Below, piece after piece: positions 44,518 through 54,389 of a stretch of 64,000 nt of DNA (positions are counted from its first letter, which is position 1; each line of letters opens with the position of its first letter). The DNA comes from JAQBQB01 sp963846925 (GTDB lineage Bacteria > Gemmatimonadota > Gemmatimonadetes > Gemmatimonadales > Gemmatimonadaceae). Location of the stretch: contig CAWJXW010000020.1 in NCBI GenBank assembly GCA_963846925.1, positions 62,001 to 126,000 on the forward strand, read 5' to 3'. The notes beneath the pieces are model-generated. The model was not told where the DNA came from. It searched no databases and saw nothing but the letters and a program-made list of their open reading frames with translations. The position numbers and the translations under genes are program-made.

Positions 44518-45210
44518 GTGCGCTTCACGCCGCTGGGCGACCGCGCCGTGATGATCACGCTCGGCGCGACGATCGACGAGGCGACACGCCGCCTCGTGCG
44601 AAGCGCGTCGGTCCGGATCGACCAGCGTCCGCCGGCCGGATTCGTCGACCAGGTACCGGCGTTCACCAGCATCGCCGTCCATTACGATCCTCTCATCGCC
44701 GCGCGAGGGACCTCCAAGACGCCGTACGCGCGAGTCGTGGACGACCTGACGTCCGCCCTCGACGGGCTGACCGCGGAGCGGCTTCCCCCGGCGCGCATCG
44801 TCGAGGTCCCCGTGTGCTACGGCGGTACCTACGGTCCGGACCTCGACGACGTGGCGCGCGCCCACGAGATCACCGCCGACGAGGTCGTGCGAATCCACAC
44901 GAGCGGCGATTACCTCGTGTACATGGTCGGCTTCATGCCCGGGTTCGCGTACCTCGGCGGCTTGTCGCCCAAGCTCGCGACGCCACGGCGCACCACGCCG
45001 CGAACCGTCGTTCCGGCAGGCACGGTAGGCATCGGCGGGAGCCAGACCGGCGTGTATCCTCTCGATTCGCCGGGTGGATGGAATTTGATCGGCAAGACGC
45101 CTCTGGCCGTTTTCGACATCACGCGCCCCCAGCCTGCCCTGCTCGCGACCGGAGATCGCGTTCGTTTCCGCGCCATCACGGAGACCGACTTCCGGAATTG
45201 GCCGGCGTGA
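44518..45210 (+). CDS. pxpB: 5-oxoprolinase subunit PxpB (KipI-like)
   Basis: 230 residues from a GTG. With PxpA and PxpC it forms the ATP-dependent 5-oxoprolinase that recycles pyroglutamate to glutamate. Family blocks are MRFTPLGDRAVMITLG-like start, IAVHYDPLIAARGTSKTPYA, VPVCYGGTYGPDLDDVARAH, VYMVGFMPGFAYLGGLSPKL and GGSQTGVYPLDSPGGWNLIG. Its stop overlaps the pxpC GTG (GTGA). Confidence 0.92.
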   Translation: MRFTPLGDRAVMITLGATIDEATRRLVRSASVRIDQRPPAGFVDQVPAFTSIAVHYDPLIAARGTSKTPYARVVDDLTSALDGLTAERLPPARIVEVPVCYGGTYGPDLDDVARAHEITADEVVRIHTSGDYLVYMVGFMPGFAYLGGLSPKLATPRRTTPRTVVPAGTVGIGGSQTGVYPLDSPGGWNLIGKTPLAVFDITRPQPALLATGDRVRFRAITETDFRNWPA

Positions 45211-46223
45211 GCGCGCGAGTCGTGAGTGGCGGGCTCCAGACGACCGTGCAGGATCTCGGCCGCGCGCACACGCAGCGCCACGCGGTGCCGGTCGGCGGCG
45301 CGATGGACACCATGGCGCTCCGCCTGGCCAATCTGCTCGTCGGAAACGAAGAAAGCGCTGCGGGCCTCGAAGCGACCCTGATCGGGCCGGCGCTCGAGTT
45401 CGACGAGCCGACGCTGATCGCGATCTGTGGCGCCGACCTCACAGCGACGATCGACTCGGTTCCGCTCGGCCGCTGGCGCGCCGTGCTCGCGCCCGCGGGC
45501 GTCACGCTGCGGTTCGCCCGACCGGAAGCCGGCTGTCGTGCCTACGTCGCGTTCGGCGGAGGCATCGACGTCCCGGAGGTCTTCGGAAGCCGCGCGACGT
45601 ATTTGCGCGGCGCGTTCGGCGGAATGGACGGCCGAGCGCTGCGCGACGGCGACGAGATCGCGTTTGGCCTGCGGTCGCAGCTTTCGCGACGCATCGCCGC
45701 CTCGCTCCACGATGAAGCGGGCGGGCTCGGGCTGGCGAAGTGGTACGCGGGGATCACGCTCCGTCCGCCGTATTCCCAGGAACCGATCGTGCGCGTGATC
45801 CCGGGCGCGCACGCCGACTCGCTCGACGCCACGTCGCGCACCGGCCTGTTCGGCGGCCGGTTTCGCGTGTCGGCGAGCTCGGATCGCATGGGCTATCGAC
45901 TCGAGGGACCGCAGCTTCAATTGCGAGAGCGAGTCGAGATGTTGTCTGAGGGTGTGACGTTCGGGACGGTGCAGCTCCCGCCTGGCGGCGCGCCGATCGT
46001 GCTCATGGCCGACGGACAAACGACGGGCGGCTATCCGCGCATCGGCGAGGTCGCGACCGTCGATCTCCCCCTGATGGCCCAGCTGAAACCGGGCGACCAC
46101 GTACAGTTCGCGCCCATCTCGCTCGACGACGCGCAGCGGCTGTACCTTGAGCGCGAACACGAGCTGGCTCAAATGAAGATCGGACTCGAATTTCGTTTCT
46201 CTCGAGGCGGCGACGCGCCATGA
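45207..46223 (+). CDS. pxpC: 5-oxoprolinase subunit PxpC (KipA-like)
   Basis: 338 residues. The cyclophilin-like carboxylase-domain family pattern is clear: VSGGLQTTVQDLGRAHTQRH, VPVGGAMDTMALRLANLLVG, AYVAFGGGIDVPEVFGSRAT, and IVLMADGQTTGGYPRIGEVA. It begins at a GTG overlapping pxpB, and its stop overlaps the pxpA ATG by four bases, so the three genes are one operon. Confidence 0.93.
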   Translation: MSARVVSGGLQTTVQDLGRAHTQRHAVPVGGAMDTMALRLANLLVGNEESAAGLEATLIGPALEFDEPTLIAICGADLTATIDSVPLGRWRAVLAPAGVTLRFARPEAGCRAYVAFGGGIDVPEVFGSRATYLRGAFGGMDGRALRDGDEIAFGLRSQLSRRIAASLHDEAGGLGLAKWYAGITLRPPYSQEPIVRVIPGAHADSLDATSRTGLFGGRFRVSASSDRMGYRLEGPQLQLRERVEMLSEGVTFGTVQLPPGGAPIVLMADGQTTGGYPRIGEVATVDLPLMAQLKPGDHVQFAPISLDDAQRLYLEREHELAQMKIGLEFRFSRGGDAP

Positions 46224-47003
46224 CGATGCAGGTCGATCTCAACTGCGACATGGGGGAGAGCTTCGGCGCGTACACGCATCGGCGCCGACGAAGCGGTCTT
46301 CCCTTTCATCACGTCGGCGAACGTCGCGTGCGGCTATCACGGCGGCGATCCCGCCGTCATGCGGACGACGCATCGCGCGCGCCAAAGAGCGCGGTGTCGC
46401 CGTCGGCGCGCATCCGGGCTTCCAGGACCTCATCGGCTTCGGCCGCCGGCCGATGGACGTGACGCCGCAGGAGGCCTACGACCTCGTCGTATACCAGGTC
46501 GGTGCGCTCATGGGTTTCGCTCGAGCGGCCAAGGTCGAGCTGCAACACGTGAAGGCGCACGGAGCGCTCTACAACATGGCGGCGGTCAACCAGCGAGCTC
46601 GCGGCGGCGATCGCGAGCGCCACGGCGGACGTCGATCGCGGGTTGGTGCTGTTCGGTCTCCCCGGCAGTCACCTCGTCAGCGAAGGAGAGAAAGCGGGCC
46701 TGCGCACGGCGAGCGAGGCGTTTGCCGACCGCAACTACATGCCGCGACGGATCGCTCGTCTCCCGGCGTCGGCCGGACGCGCACGTCCATGACGCCGACG
46801 AGGCCGTGCGGCGGGCGATCCGCATGGTCAAAGAGGGGCGCGTGCGCGCGGTAGACGGAAACGACGTCTCGCTGCGCGCCGACACGATCTGCATCCACGG
46901 CGACGGGCCGCACGCCGCGGAATTCGCCGAGCGGCTGCGATCGGCGTTCGAGTACGAGGGAATCGACGTTCGCGCGCCGGGGCGCGCGTCCTCGTCCGAC
47001 TAG
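46220..47003 (+). CDS. pxpA: 5-oxoprolinase subunit PxpA (LamB/YcsF), four frameshifts
   Basis: About 260 residues if restored. The start MTMQVDLNCDMGESFGAYT is intact. Breaks near 46277, 46371, 46594 and 46745 each add one base. Between them the family blocks read through in alternating frames: IGADEAVFPFITSANVACGY, GVAVGAHPGFQDLIGFGRRP, KVELQHVKAHGALYNMAAVN, RGLVLFGLPGSHLVSEGEKA, ASEAFADRNYMPDGSLVSRR and ADTICIHGDGPHAAEFAERL. The metal-binding and catalytic region is complete. The number of breaks within under 800 bases points to poor local sequence, since its partners pxpB and pxpC are clean. It converges with the oxidoreductase gene, sharing CTAG. Confidence 0.85.
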
Positions 47004-48005
47004 AAGCGGAACTCCTTTCCCTCGTCGGCCGCCTTGTAGATCGCTTCGACGATCTTGTGCAGAACGACCTGGTCGGTCGGCGGGTCGAACGCGGTCTCGC
47101 CGTTGACGACGGCGACGAAATGCGCGAGCTCCGCGCGATACGATTGGATGAAGGCGCTATCGCGGCTCGCGGCGCCGCTGGGTGACACATCCGTGGCTCG
47201 GCCGTTCAGCTCCTTGACCACTCGCAATGGAGCGAGGCGCGCGCTGCCGCGCGTGCCGAGCACCTCGAACCACCAGCGCTCCTCTTCGCCGACGTACGCC
47301 GACGAAACGTCGAAGAGGAAGGCGATCCCGGGGGCGCACTCGAGCTGCGCGAGGAGCGCGTCCTCGACCGCGCTCGCACCGCGGCCGCGCTCCATGTGCG
47401 CGGTGACGCGGACGGGATCCGGATTCTCGGCCAGCCAGAGCGCGAGGTCGAGCAGCGGGACGCCGTGCTCGAGAAACGCGCCGCCGCCCGCCTCGGCGCG
47501 TCGAAACCGCCAGCCGTCGGGCGGGCGCTTCCCGCGGAACGCGCCGGCCCGCACGCCGACGATGCGTCCCAAGCTCGCCGCCGTTGATGAAACGCGCGAG
47601 CGTCTGGACGTCGGTGCGATAGCGGTGATTGTTCGCGACGGCCACGACGCGGTCGGCGCGCGTGGCGGCCGAGAGAATTCGCTCGACTCCGCGCGAGTGC
47701 AGCGCCAGCGGGCGCTCGCAGAGCACGTGCTTGCCCGACGCGAGCGCGCTGAGCGCGTGCGGCTCGTGAAGATGGTTCGGCGTGGCGATGACGACCGCGT
47801 CGAGCGCGTCCTGCTCGAGCAGATCCTCGATGTCGGTGTAGACGTCGGGAACGCTGAACCGGTCGGCAAGCGCGCGCGCTTTCGGCCGGTCGTTGTCGCA
47901 GAGCGCGACGAGCTGGGCGCCGCGCATCTTGGCCAGCACAGGCAGATGCGCGAGCTGCGCGATGGCTCCCGCGCCGACGACGCCGATTCGAACGGGGTCC
48001 TTCAT
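47000..48005 (-). CDS. Gfo/Idh/MocA-family oxidoreductase, one frameshift
   Basis: About 335 residues. The NAD(P)-binding Rossmann start RIGVVGAGAIAQLAHLPVLA is followed by ALDAVVIATPNHLHEPHALS and the family EKP-like motif GKHVLCERPLALHSRGVE; here Arg replaces the conserved Lys of EKP. The frame breaks near 47564 by a surplus base and resumes IVGVRAGAF then GGAFLEHGVPLLDLALWLAE, with catalytic-type Asp/His in HGVPLLDLALW. These enzymes oxidise or reduce sugars and inositols; substrate unknown. Same strand as the OM-protein gene upstream. Confidence 0.82.
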
Positions 48006-48024
48006 GGATTCGCTCTGAGGCCTC

Positions 48025-48679
48025 TTACATGCCGCGGATGCGACCAAAGTAATAGGTGCCCCCGGCGCGGGCCTGCACCGAGCGGAGGCCGCCCACGAGG
48101 TCGCCGCGTACAAGGCCCTCCACTCCCAACGAACGCGAAATGCGGATGCCGACTCCCGCGGTTCCGTAGACGCCGAACGCGATGTCGTCGAGCGAGCGCT
48201 CGACGAACGTACCCTTGATGAGCTTTCCTTCGGCGTTGATCACGTGCGTCGCGACGCCGACCCCCGCGAACGGCTTGAGAAAGCGGTTCGAGACGGGCGA
48301 GTAGCGCAGGTCACCGCCGAAGGTGACGTCGAAGACGTCGATGCGCGACGCCTGAACGCGCGCCGAAGTGTCCGTTAGGCTCTTGTCGAGCGAATCCACG
48401 AAGGTGCGCACGACCTCGTCGCGATAGCGCGACTCCCAATAGCTGACCGAGACGGACAGATGCCACTTCTGGCCGAACGGGCCGTACTCGGCCTGCATGG
48501 AGTACACGGTCGCCGGCTCGACCTGCGACGGCAGCACCCGGCCGACCGACGCGCCGAGCGAGATGATCTGCAGCCGGTCCAGGTTGATGAGCGGATCCTC
48601 CGCCCTGCGCCTGTGTCACGCGAGCGGAATCGCGCAAACGCTCGCAAGCGCGAATGCCCGCGCGAATGCGGCGCTACGG
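48025..48679 (-). CDS. Predicted outer-membrane beta-barrel protein, broken N-terminus
   Basis: The main reading gives AEDPLINLDRLQIISLGASV followed by alternating strand segments and ends GGTYYFGRIRGM. Strand-like segments (LKPFAGVGVATHVINAEGKL, FGVYGTAGVGIRISRSLGVE) suggest a small barrel. Upstream, a probable signal peptide (RAFALASVCAIPLA) runs into a stop at 48616-48618 unless one base is added and one removed between about 48598 and 48618; then VTQAQG links it to the mature part. I cannot fix the start codon. The upstream SpoIID-like gene overlaps this end. Confidence 0.55.
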
Positions 48680-49917
48680 CGCCGGCCCGATCGCGGTGCC
48701 CGGATAGTAGGCCCGGAGAATCTCGCGAAAATCCTGGCCGGCGCGCGCGCGGCCGATCGCGCCCCACTGACACATGCCGACACCATGCCCATAGCCCATC
48801 CCGTGGAGCGTGAGACGCGCGAGCGAGCCGTCGGGCGCCGGCGCCGTTGCGACGGAAAAATAGGTGCTCTCGAGAATCTCGCCACCGGGTTTGCGAAGCA
48901 CGAACCGAATGTCGTTGCCACGCAGCACGAAGTTCCCGCGATCGGTCGTCACCGTGAGCGTCCCCACGCGCCCCGACGGCGTGTGGGACGCGATCGACAC
49001 GGCCTCCACGACGCCCGGCTTCTTCCCGGGCACGTTCACGTAGGCGGCAAGATACTGCGCGATCGCCGCGTTCAGCGTCGCCGCGTCGAACGTTCGCGTC
49101 CACGTGAATCGCGGCGCGCCGTCACAGTAGAAGCGCTCCGTTCCAGGAATACGGTCGCTCACCGCCCGGAGATAGGGCTCGTCGTTGGTCCGCCAAATCT
49201 CCGACGCGGCCGCCGTGGACCCGCCGCAGGCCGAATGATACGGCGCGTTCACCACGCGGCCGCCGAACGTGAGGACGAGCCACCGGGTCGACTCCACGGC
49301 CTGGGATCCGATGGCGGTTTCGGCCGCGACCCCGCCGTACACCTGATCGAGCACGCCGCCCGTCACGTCGTACGGGCGCGACGGCGTGAGGTGGATGTAC
49401 GCGTAACTCCGCGCCGTCACGGCCTGCGCCTGCACTGCCGCCGAGTCACCGGGCGGACGGTCGCCCATCTCGAGGGGAACCACGCCGAGCAGGTAGTCCT
49501 CGATCGACAGCGCGTTGATCTCCGCGAGCCCGCTGTCCGAGCCGGCGAACGCGAGCTCGCCCCGATACGGCGATCCGTCGAGCGACAGCAGCGCGGACTC
49601 CACCGGCTGCACGCGAATGGAGCCGTCGGCCCACACCGTGGGAACTCCGTCGGGCCGCACCGCGCGAACGCGATGCCCGTCATGCTCGATCCGCCACGCG
49701 GCACCCGAGGCGCCGCGCGCCATCAGGCTGCCGCCGGCGCTCAAGAGGTTGAAGCCGGAGGGAGACGAGACACGCGCGCCGCCGCCGCGCGCGCCGATAG
49801 CAGAACGCGAATGAGCGTCTCGGAGCGTTGAGCCGGCGGATCGGCCCTACCGTCGCGTCGGCTCGGCGACGCGATAGCGAGGAGCGCGGCGGCGGCGAGC
49901 GCCGTCCGGCCGTTCAT
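48674..49917 (-). CDS. SpoIID/LytB-domain protein, one frameshift
   Basis: About 413 residues. ATG 49917 overlaps the hemL stop and opens a signal peptide (NGRTALAAAALLAIASPS). Near 49798 a missing base breaks the frame; restoration gives IGARGGGARVSSPSGFNLLS leading into the SpoIID region: LSIEDYLLGVVPLEMGDRPP, AVQAQAVTARSYAYIHL, CGGSTAAASEIWRTNDEPYL and the C-terminal HGMGYGHGVGMCQWGAIGRA. SpoIID-type enzymes are lytic transglycosylases acting on denuded peptidoglycan. This cell is not obviously a spore former; LytB-type homologues act in general wall remodelling. Confidence 0.85.
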
Positions 49918-51188
49918 GCCACCGACGCCATCGCGGCGTCGAGGCGGTCGAGCGTCTCGTCCACGACGCGTTCCGTGTGCGCCGACGACATGAACGCCGC
50001 CTCGAACGCGGATGGCGCGAGATAGACTCCCCGTTCCAGCGCGGCGTGAAAGAACCGCCCGAATCGCGCGACGTCGCTCGTCTTGGCGTCGGCGAATGAG
50101 CGCACCGGCTCCTCCCGAAAGAAGAATCCCCACATCGTCCCGGCGCTGTCGGCCGTGAACGGAACGCGACGATGAGCCGCGATACCGCGCAGACCAAGCA
50201 CGAGGCGGTCGGTGTGCCGGACGATCTCGTCGTGGAGGTCCTCGGTCAGCGCGTTGAGCGTGGCCGTTCCCGCCGCCATGGCGACCGGATTCCCCGACAG
50301 GGTTCCCGCTTGATAGACGGGACCGTCGGGCGCGATCTGCCGCATGAGATCCCGACGCCCGCCGTAGGCAGCGACCGGGAATCCCCCGCCGATCACCTTG
50401 CCGAGCGTGGTGAGATCCGCGGTGATGCCGAAGCGCTCGCGCGCTCCGCCAAACGCGATCCTGAATCCCGTCATCACCTCGTCGAACACGAGCAGCGCGC
50501 CGTGAACGTCGGCCAGCTCGCGGAGTCCGGGAAGAAACGCCGGGTCGGGCGCGATGAAGCCGGCGTTGCCGACGACCGGCTCGACGATGATCGCCGCGAC
50601 CGAGTGCGCGCCAAGCAACGCTTCGACCGCGGCGAGGTCATTGAACGGCGCGACGACCGTGAGCGCCGCGAGCGCGTCGGGAACGCCGGGTGAGTTGGGC
50701 AGCCCAAGCGTCGCGACGCCCGAACCGGCGCGCACGAGAAAGGAGTCCGCGTGGCCGTGGTAGCACCCGTCGAACTTGAGGACGACGTCGCGGCCGGTCG
50801 CCGCGCGCGCGAGCCGGATCGCGCTCATCGTCGCCTCGGTGCCGCTGGAAACGAAGCGCAGCATCTCCACGTGCGGCATCCGTTCCGTCACGAGCTCCGC
50901 CAGCTCCACCTCCGCTTCGGTCGGGATCCCGAAGCTCGTGCCGCGGCGCATCGCTCTCCCCACGGCATCGAGCACCACGGGCGGCGCGTGACCGAGAACG
51001 AGCGGCCCCCACGACAGGACGTAGTCGATGTACTCGCGGCCGTCGGCGTCCCAGATGAGCGCGCCCTCTCCCCGCTCGACGACGAACGGGTCGCCGCCCA
51101 CGCCGCGAAAGGCGCGCACCGGCGAGTTCACGCCGCCGGGGAACAGCTCGCGCGCCCGGCGCATGATTCCGCGCGAGCCGCCGCTCAC
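49914..51188 (-). CDS. hemL: Glutamate-1-semialdehyde 2,1-aminomutase
   Basis: About 424 residues from a GTG overlapping the restored rimO stop (GTGA). HemL makes 5-aminolevulinate in the C5 tetrapyrrole pathway. Blocks: ARELFPGGVNSPVRAFRGVG, DYVLSWGPLVLGHAPPVVLD, FVSSGTEATMSAIRLARAAT, KFDGCYHGHADSFLVRAGSG, FDEVMTGFRIAFGGARERFG and the PLP lysine in TTLGKVIGGGFPVAAYGG. In the raw reading it is open into rimO without a stop, but this is an artefact of a rimO frame break. Confidence 0.94.
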   Translation of the reverse strand: MSGGSRGIMRRARELFPGGVNSPVRAFRGVGGDPFVVERGEGALIWDADGREYIDYVLSWGPLVLGHAPPVVLDAVGRAMRRGTSFGIPTEAEVELAELVTERMPHVEMLRFVSSGTEATMSAIRLARAATGRDVVLKFDGCYHGHADSFLVRAGSGVATLGLPNSPGVPDALAALTVVAPFNDLAAVEALLGAHSVAAIIVEPVVGNAGFIAPDPAFLPGLRELADVHGALLVFDEVMTGFRIAFGGARERFGITADLTTLGKVIGGGFPVAAYGGRRDLMRQIAPDGPVYQAGTLSGNPVAMAAGTATLNALTEDLHDEIVRHTDRLVLGLRGIAAHRRVPFTADSAGTMWGFFFREEPVRSFADAKTSDVARFGRFFHAALERGVYLAPSAFEAAFMSSAHTERVVDETLDRLDAAMASVA

Positions 51189-52581
51189 CGACCGTAGCTT
51201 CCGATCGAACCGAGCATGGGAAGCGCCCGCACGCGGCGCGCTTTCGCCGGCGGCGCCGACACGACGCTCACCAGACGTCGCCGCGAAATCGACGTCGTCG
51301 ACGACGTCGTCCAGCTCGACGTCGACGAACGAGCCCGGCGCGACCCTGCTCGCTCCGGCGAGCCGCGTCACCCCATCAATGTCGTCGGCTTGCCAGACGA
51401 CGCGGGCCTGGACGCCGTCGTCGTCCACGCGATCCACGATCGCGCGAACCGTGCGGCCGAGCCGCCGCTCGTATCGTTCGGACGTGATGAGCCGCTGCGT
51501 CTCGTTCAACCGCTCGAGCCGCTCGCGCTTCAACGCTTCGGGCACGTCGTCGGGCATCTCCGCGGCGCGCGTCCCTTCCTGTGCGGAGTACGTGAACGCG
51601 CCGACGCGGTCGAACTGGATCTCCTCGAGGAACGCGAGCAGCGTCTCGTACTCGTCCTCGGTCTCCCCGGGAAATCCGACGATGCACGTGGTCCGAATGG
51701 CGATGTCGGGAACCGTCGCGCGAATCGCCTCCACTCGCGAGCGCACGGTCCGCTGCCGTTCGGGCCGCCGCATGCGCGCCAACACCGCGTCCGATCCGTG
51801 TTGGATGGGCATGTCGAGGTACGGCACGATCCGCGATTCGGTCGCCATCAGCTCGAGCACCGACGGGGTGAGCCCGGCCGAGTAGACGTAGAGCATTCGA
51901 ATCCACGGAATCGACGTCTCGCGCACGAGCGCCGTGAGCACGTCGACCAGACCGAGCTTCTTGTCCCCTCCCCGCAGATCGCGGCCGTAGTGCGCGAGGT
52001 CCTGCGCGACGAGATTGATCTCGCGCGCTCCCTGCGCCTCGAGCAGCTGCGCTTCGCGCACGATGTCGTCGAGCGTGAACGATCTGTGCTTGCCGCGCAT
52101 CAGCGGAATCGCGCAGAACGCGCACCCGTGGTCGCACCCCTCGCTGACCTTGAGGTAGCGCACGTGCGGAAGTCCGGCCACGAACTGCCGCACGCCCGGA
52201 TGCGGGATCGGCGCGTCCTCGGCGGCGAGCAGGCCGCGCTCGGTGAGCTCCGGTACGAGGCGATCCATCTCCGAGGCGCCGAGGAAGAGATCGACCTCGG
52301 GCAGCGCCGAGAGGAGCTCTTCCTTGTGGCGCTCCACCATGCATCCCACGCCGACCACGGCCTTGCACGAGCCGCGGTCCTTGAGCCGCCCGGCCTCGAC
52401 CATCGCGTCGATCGATTCCTTTTTTGCCGCGTCGATGAAGCCGCAGGTGTTGACGAGCACGACGTCGGCTTCGTCGAGGTCGCGGGTGTAGGTCGCGCCG
52501 CGGTCGGCGAGCTGCGGCGACGTAGCGCTCGCTGTCCACGGTGTTCTTGTCGCAACCGAGGGTGATGACCGAGACCTTCAT
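51185..52581 (-). CDS. rimO: Ribosomal protein S12 methylthiotransferase, two frameshifts
   Basis: RimO adds a methylthio group to Asp of ribosomal protein S12 using two iron-sulfur clusters and radical SAM chemistry. The start MKVSVITLGCDKNTVDSERY is followed by a break near 52518; restored reading gives LADRGATYTRDLDEADVVLV then NTCGFIDAAKKESIDAMVEA. The radical SAM cysteines are in VSEGCDHGCAFCAIPLMRGK. The C-terminal TRAM domain (VWQADDIDGVTRLAGASRVA) follows. A second break near 51273 hides the real end; restored it reads LVSVVSAPPAKARRVRALPM and finishes SYGR at a stop overlapping the hemL GTG. Confidence 0.88.
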
Positions 52582-52654
52582 CGAGCGGAAATGGGGGGCA
52601 TGATCCTGGAGTGACGGCGGGTGGCGCGACAGGGCCGGATGGCAGCCGCCTGAG

Positions 52655-52677
52655 CGCCCGAAATCTAAAGTCGGGCG
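52655..52677. promoter_or_regulatory. Hairpin upstream of rimO
   Basis: CGCCCGA (52655-52661) and TCGGGCG (52671-52677) form a perfect 7-bp stem with a nine-base loop, between the divergent rimO and DUF4173 starts. Role unknown. Confidence 0.5.
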
Positions 52678-52733
52678 AGGTGGGGGCCTCATTCGACGGG
52701 CGCGCGGGCACGAATTGAGGCTTGCGGGCCTGC

Positions 52734-52750
52734 ACTTTGCAACATAAAGT
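52734..52750 (+). promoter_or_regulatory. Palindromic operator candidate before the DUF4173 gene
   Basis: ACTTTGCAACATAAAGT has perfect 5-bp arms (ACTTT, AAAGT) separated by seven bases, in otherwise very GC-rich DNA, and lies seven bases before the ATG at 52758. A dimeric regulator bound there would block transcription or translation start. No adjacent regulator gene is present, and there is no obvious ribosome-binding site between it and the ATG. Confidence 0.5.
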
Positions 52751-52757
52751 ACTTGCC

Positions 52758-54389
52758 ATGACATCACCTCTTTATGGCGCGGCGCCCTCCGGTGTGTCCG
52801 CCGCGCGGACCCCGCCCCGGCGGTCTCTCCCGACGTCGCTCGAACCACGCTGACTACGGCGGTCCTCCTCGGCGCCGCCGCCGATGGGCTGATGCACGAC
52901 GGGCCGGGCGGCGTCGGACTCGCGCTGTGGATCGCGATGCTCGCCGTCAACGCGGCCGCGCTGTTTTTCCGCGTCGGCCGCACGCCGACTCGCCAAGCGC
53001 TTCTCTGGCTCGCCGCCGCGGTGTTGTTCTCCCTCGGCCTCGCCTGGCGAAACTCGGAAACACTTCAGGCCTTCGATTTCCTCGCCACGCTCTTCTCGCT
53101 CGCGATGGCTGCCGTCTCGGTGCGCGATCCGCGCGCCGCCCTGTTCGCCCGGCGGATGCGGGACACGCTCCTCACGGGGCTCGACGTCGCGGCGAACACC
53201 GCCGTCGGGGTACTTCCGCTCGCGTTCCGGGAGGCGGTCCCCAACGACGCCGGCAAGCAGGCGTTCGGGCGCGCTCGAGCGTTCATTCGCCCGGTGGTGA
53301 TCGCGGTCGTCGCACTCGCGATCTTCGGCGCGCTGCTCCGAGCCGCCGACCCGATCTTCGCCAGCTGGGTCGACATCCCCTTCGACGTCGGCACGATCGT
53401 ATCGCACCTGATCGTCGCGGGATTCTTCGCCTGGATCGTCGCCGGTTGGGCGCGCGCGGGCCTCGTCGAGAATCCGACGTCACGCCGTTCGACCGCGCCG
53501 CTCCCGATTCAGCTCGGTGCGGCCGACATCACCGCCGCGCTCGGCACGCTCGTCGTTCTCTTCACCGCGTTCGTCGCGTCGCAGATCGGCTGGCTCTTCG
53601 GCGGCGAGAAGCTCCTCCACGCGAGAACGGGGCTCACCGCGGCGGCCTACGCGCGACAGGGCTTCTTCCAAATGGTCTGGGTCGTGACGCTCGTCGTCCC
53701 CGTCCTCGTGGGCACGCGCGCCGCTCTGGGACCAGGCAAGGCGCTCGCGCGCCGTCACACGCTGCTGTCGATCCCCGTCATCGTGCTTCTCGGCGCGATC
53801 ATCGGCTCGGCGATGCTGCGCATGAAGATGTACGTGCACTACTACGGCCTCACGACCGACCGTTTCTACCCGGCGGTGTTCATGCTCTGGCTGGCGACCG
53901 TCATCGTGTGGCTCGCGGTTCACCGTGCTTCGCGATTGGGGACGGCCGTTCGTCGGCGGCGCGGTTCTGTCGGGGATGGCGTTTCTCGTCGGGCTGAACG
54001 TCGTCGACCCGGACGCGATCGTCGCGCGCGTCAACGTGTCGCGCGCCGAGCGTGTCACGCCCGGAACGGAGCCGGCGCTCGACTTGGAGCATCTCGCATC
54101 ACTGAACGGACAGGGAGCCGCCATCGCCGCCGAGGCCGTGGTGCACGCCGATGCGCTGGGTTCGTCCGCATCGACGCCGAATTCTCCGGCGGCGCGTCGA
54201 TGCCTCGCCGCGAAGACGCTGCTCAATCGATGGAGCCCGGCCTCGCGCGCTCGGCAGGCATCACAGCGGACGGGCGCGTGGCGTTACTGGAATCACGACG
54301 ACGTTATCGCCTTCCGCGCCGTCGATGCACGAATCGCCGATCTTGCGCGACTGGCTAACGAGGGGTGCGCGACCGCCGACCCGCACTAA
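52758..54389 (+). CDS. DUF4173-type multi-spanning membrane protein, two frameshifts
   Basis: About 540 residues when restored. ATG 52758 opens MTSPLYGAAPSGVSAARTPP; near 52842 a missing base breaks the frame, which resumes TLTTAVLLGAAADGLM. About ten hydrophobic spans follow (LALWIAMLAVNAAALFFRVG, AFIRPVVIAVVALAIFGALL, GTLVVLFTAFVASQIGWLFG and others). A surplus base near 53921 breaks it again; the rest reads VLRDWGRPFVGGAVLSGMAF and a soluble C-terminus ending ATADPH. The core sequence RQGFFQMVWVVTLVVPVLVG is typical of DUF4173. Function unknown; inner membrane. Confidence 0.75.
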
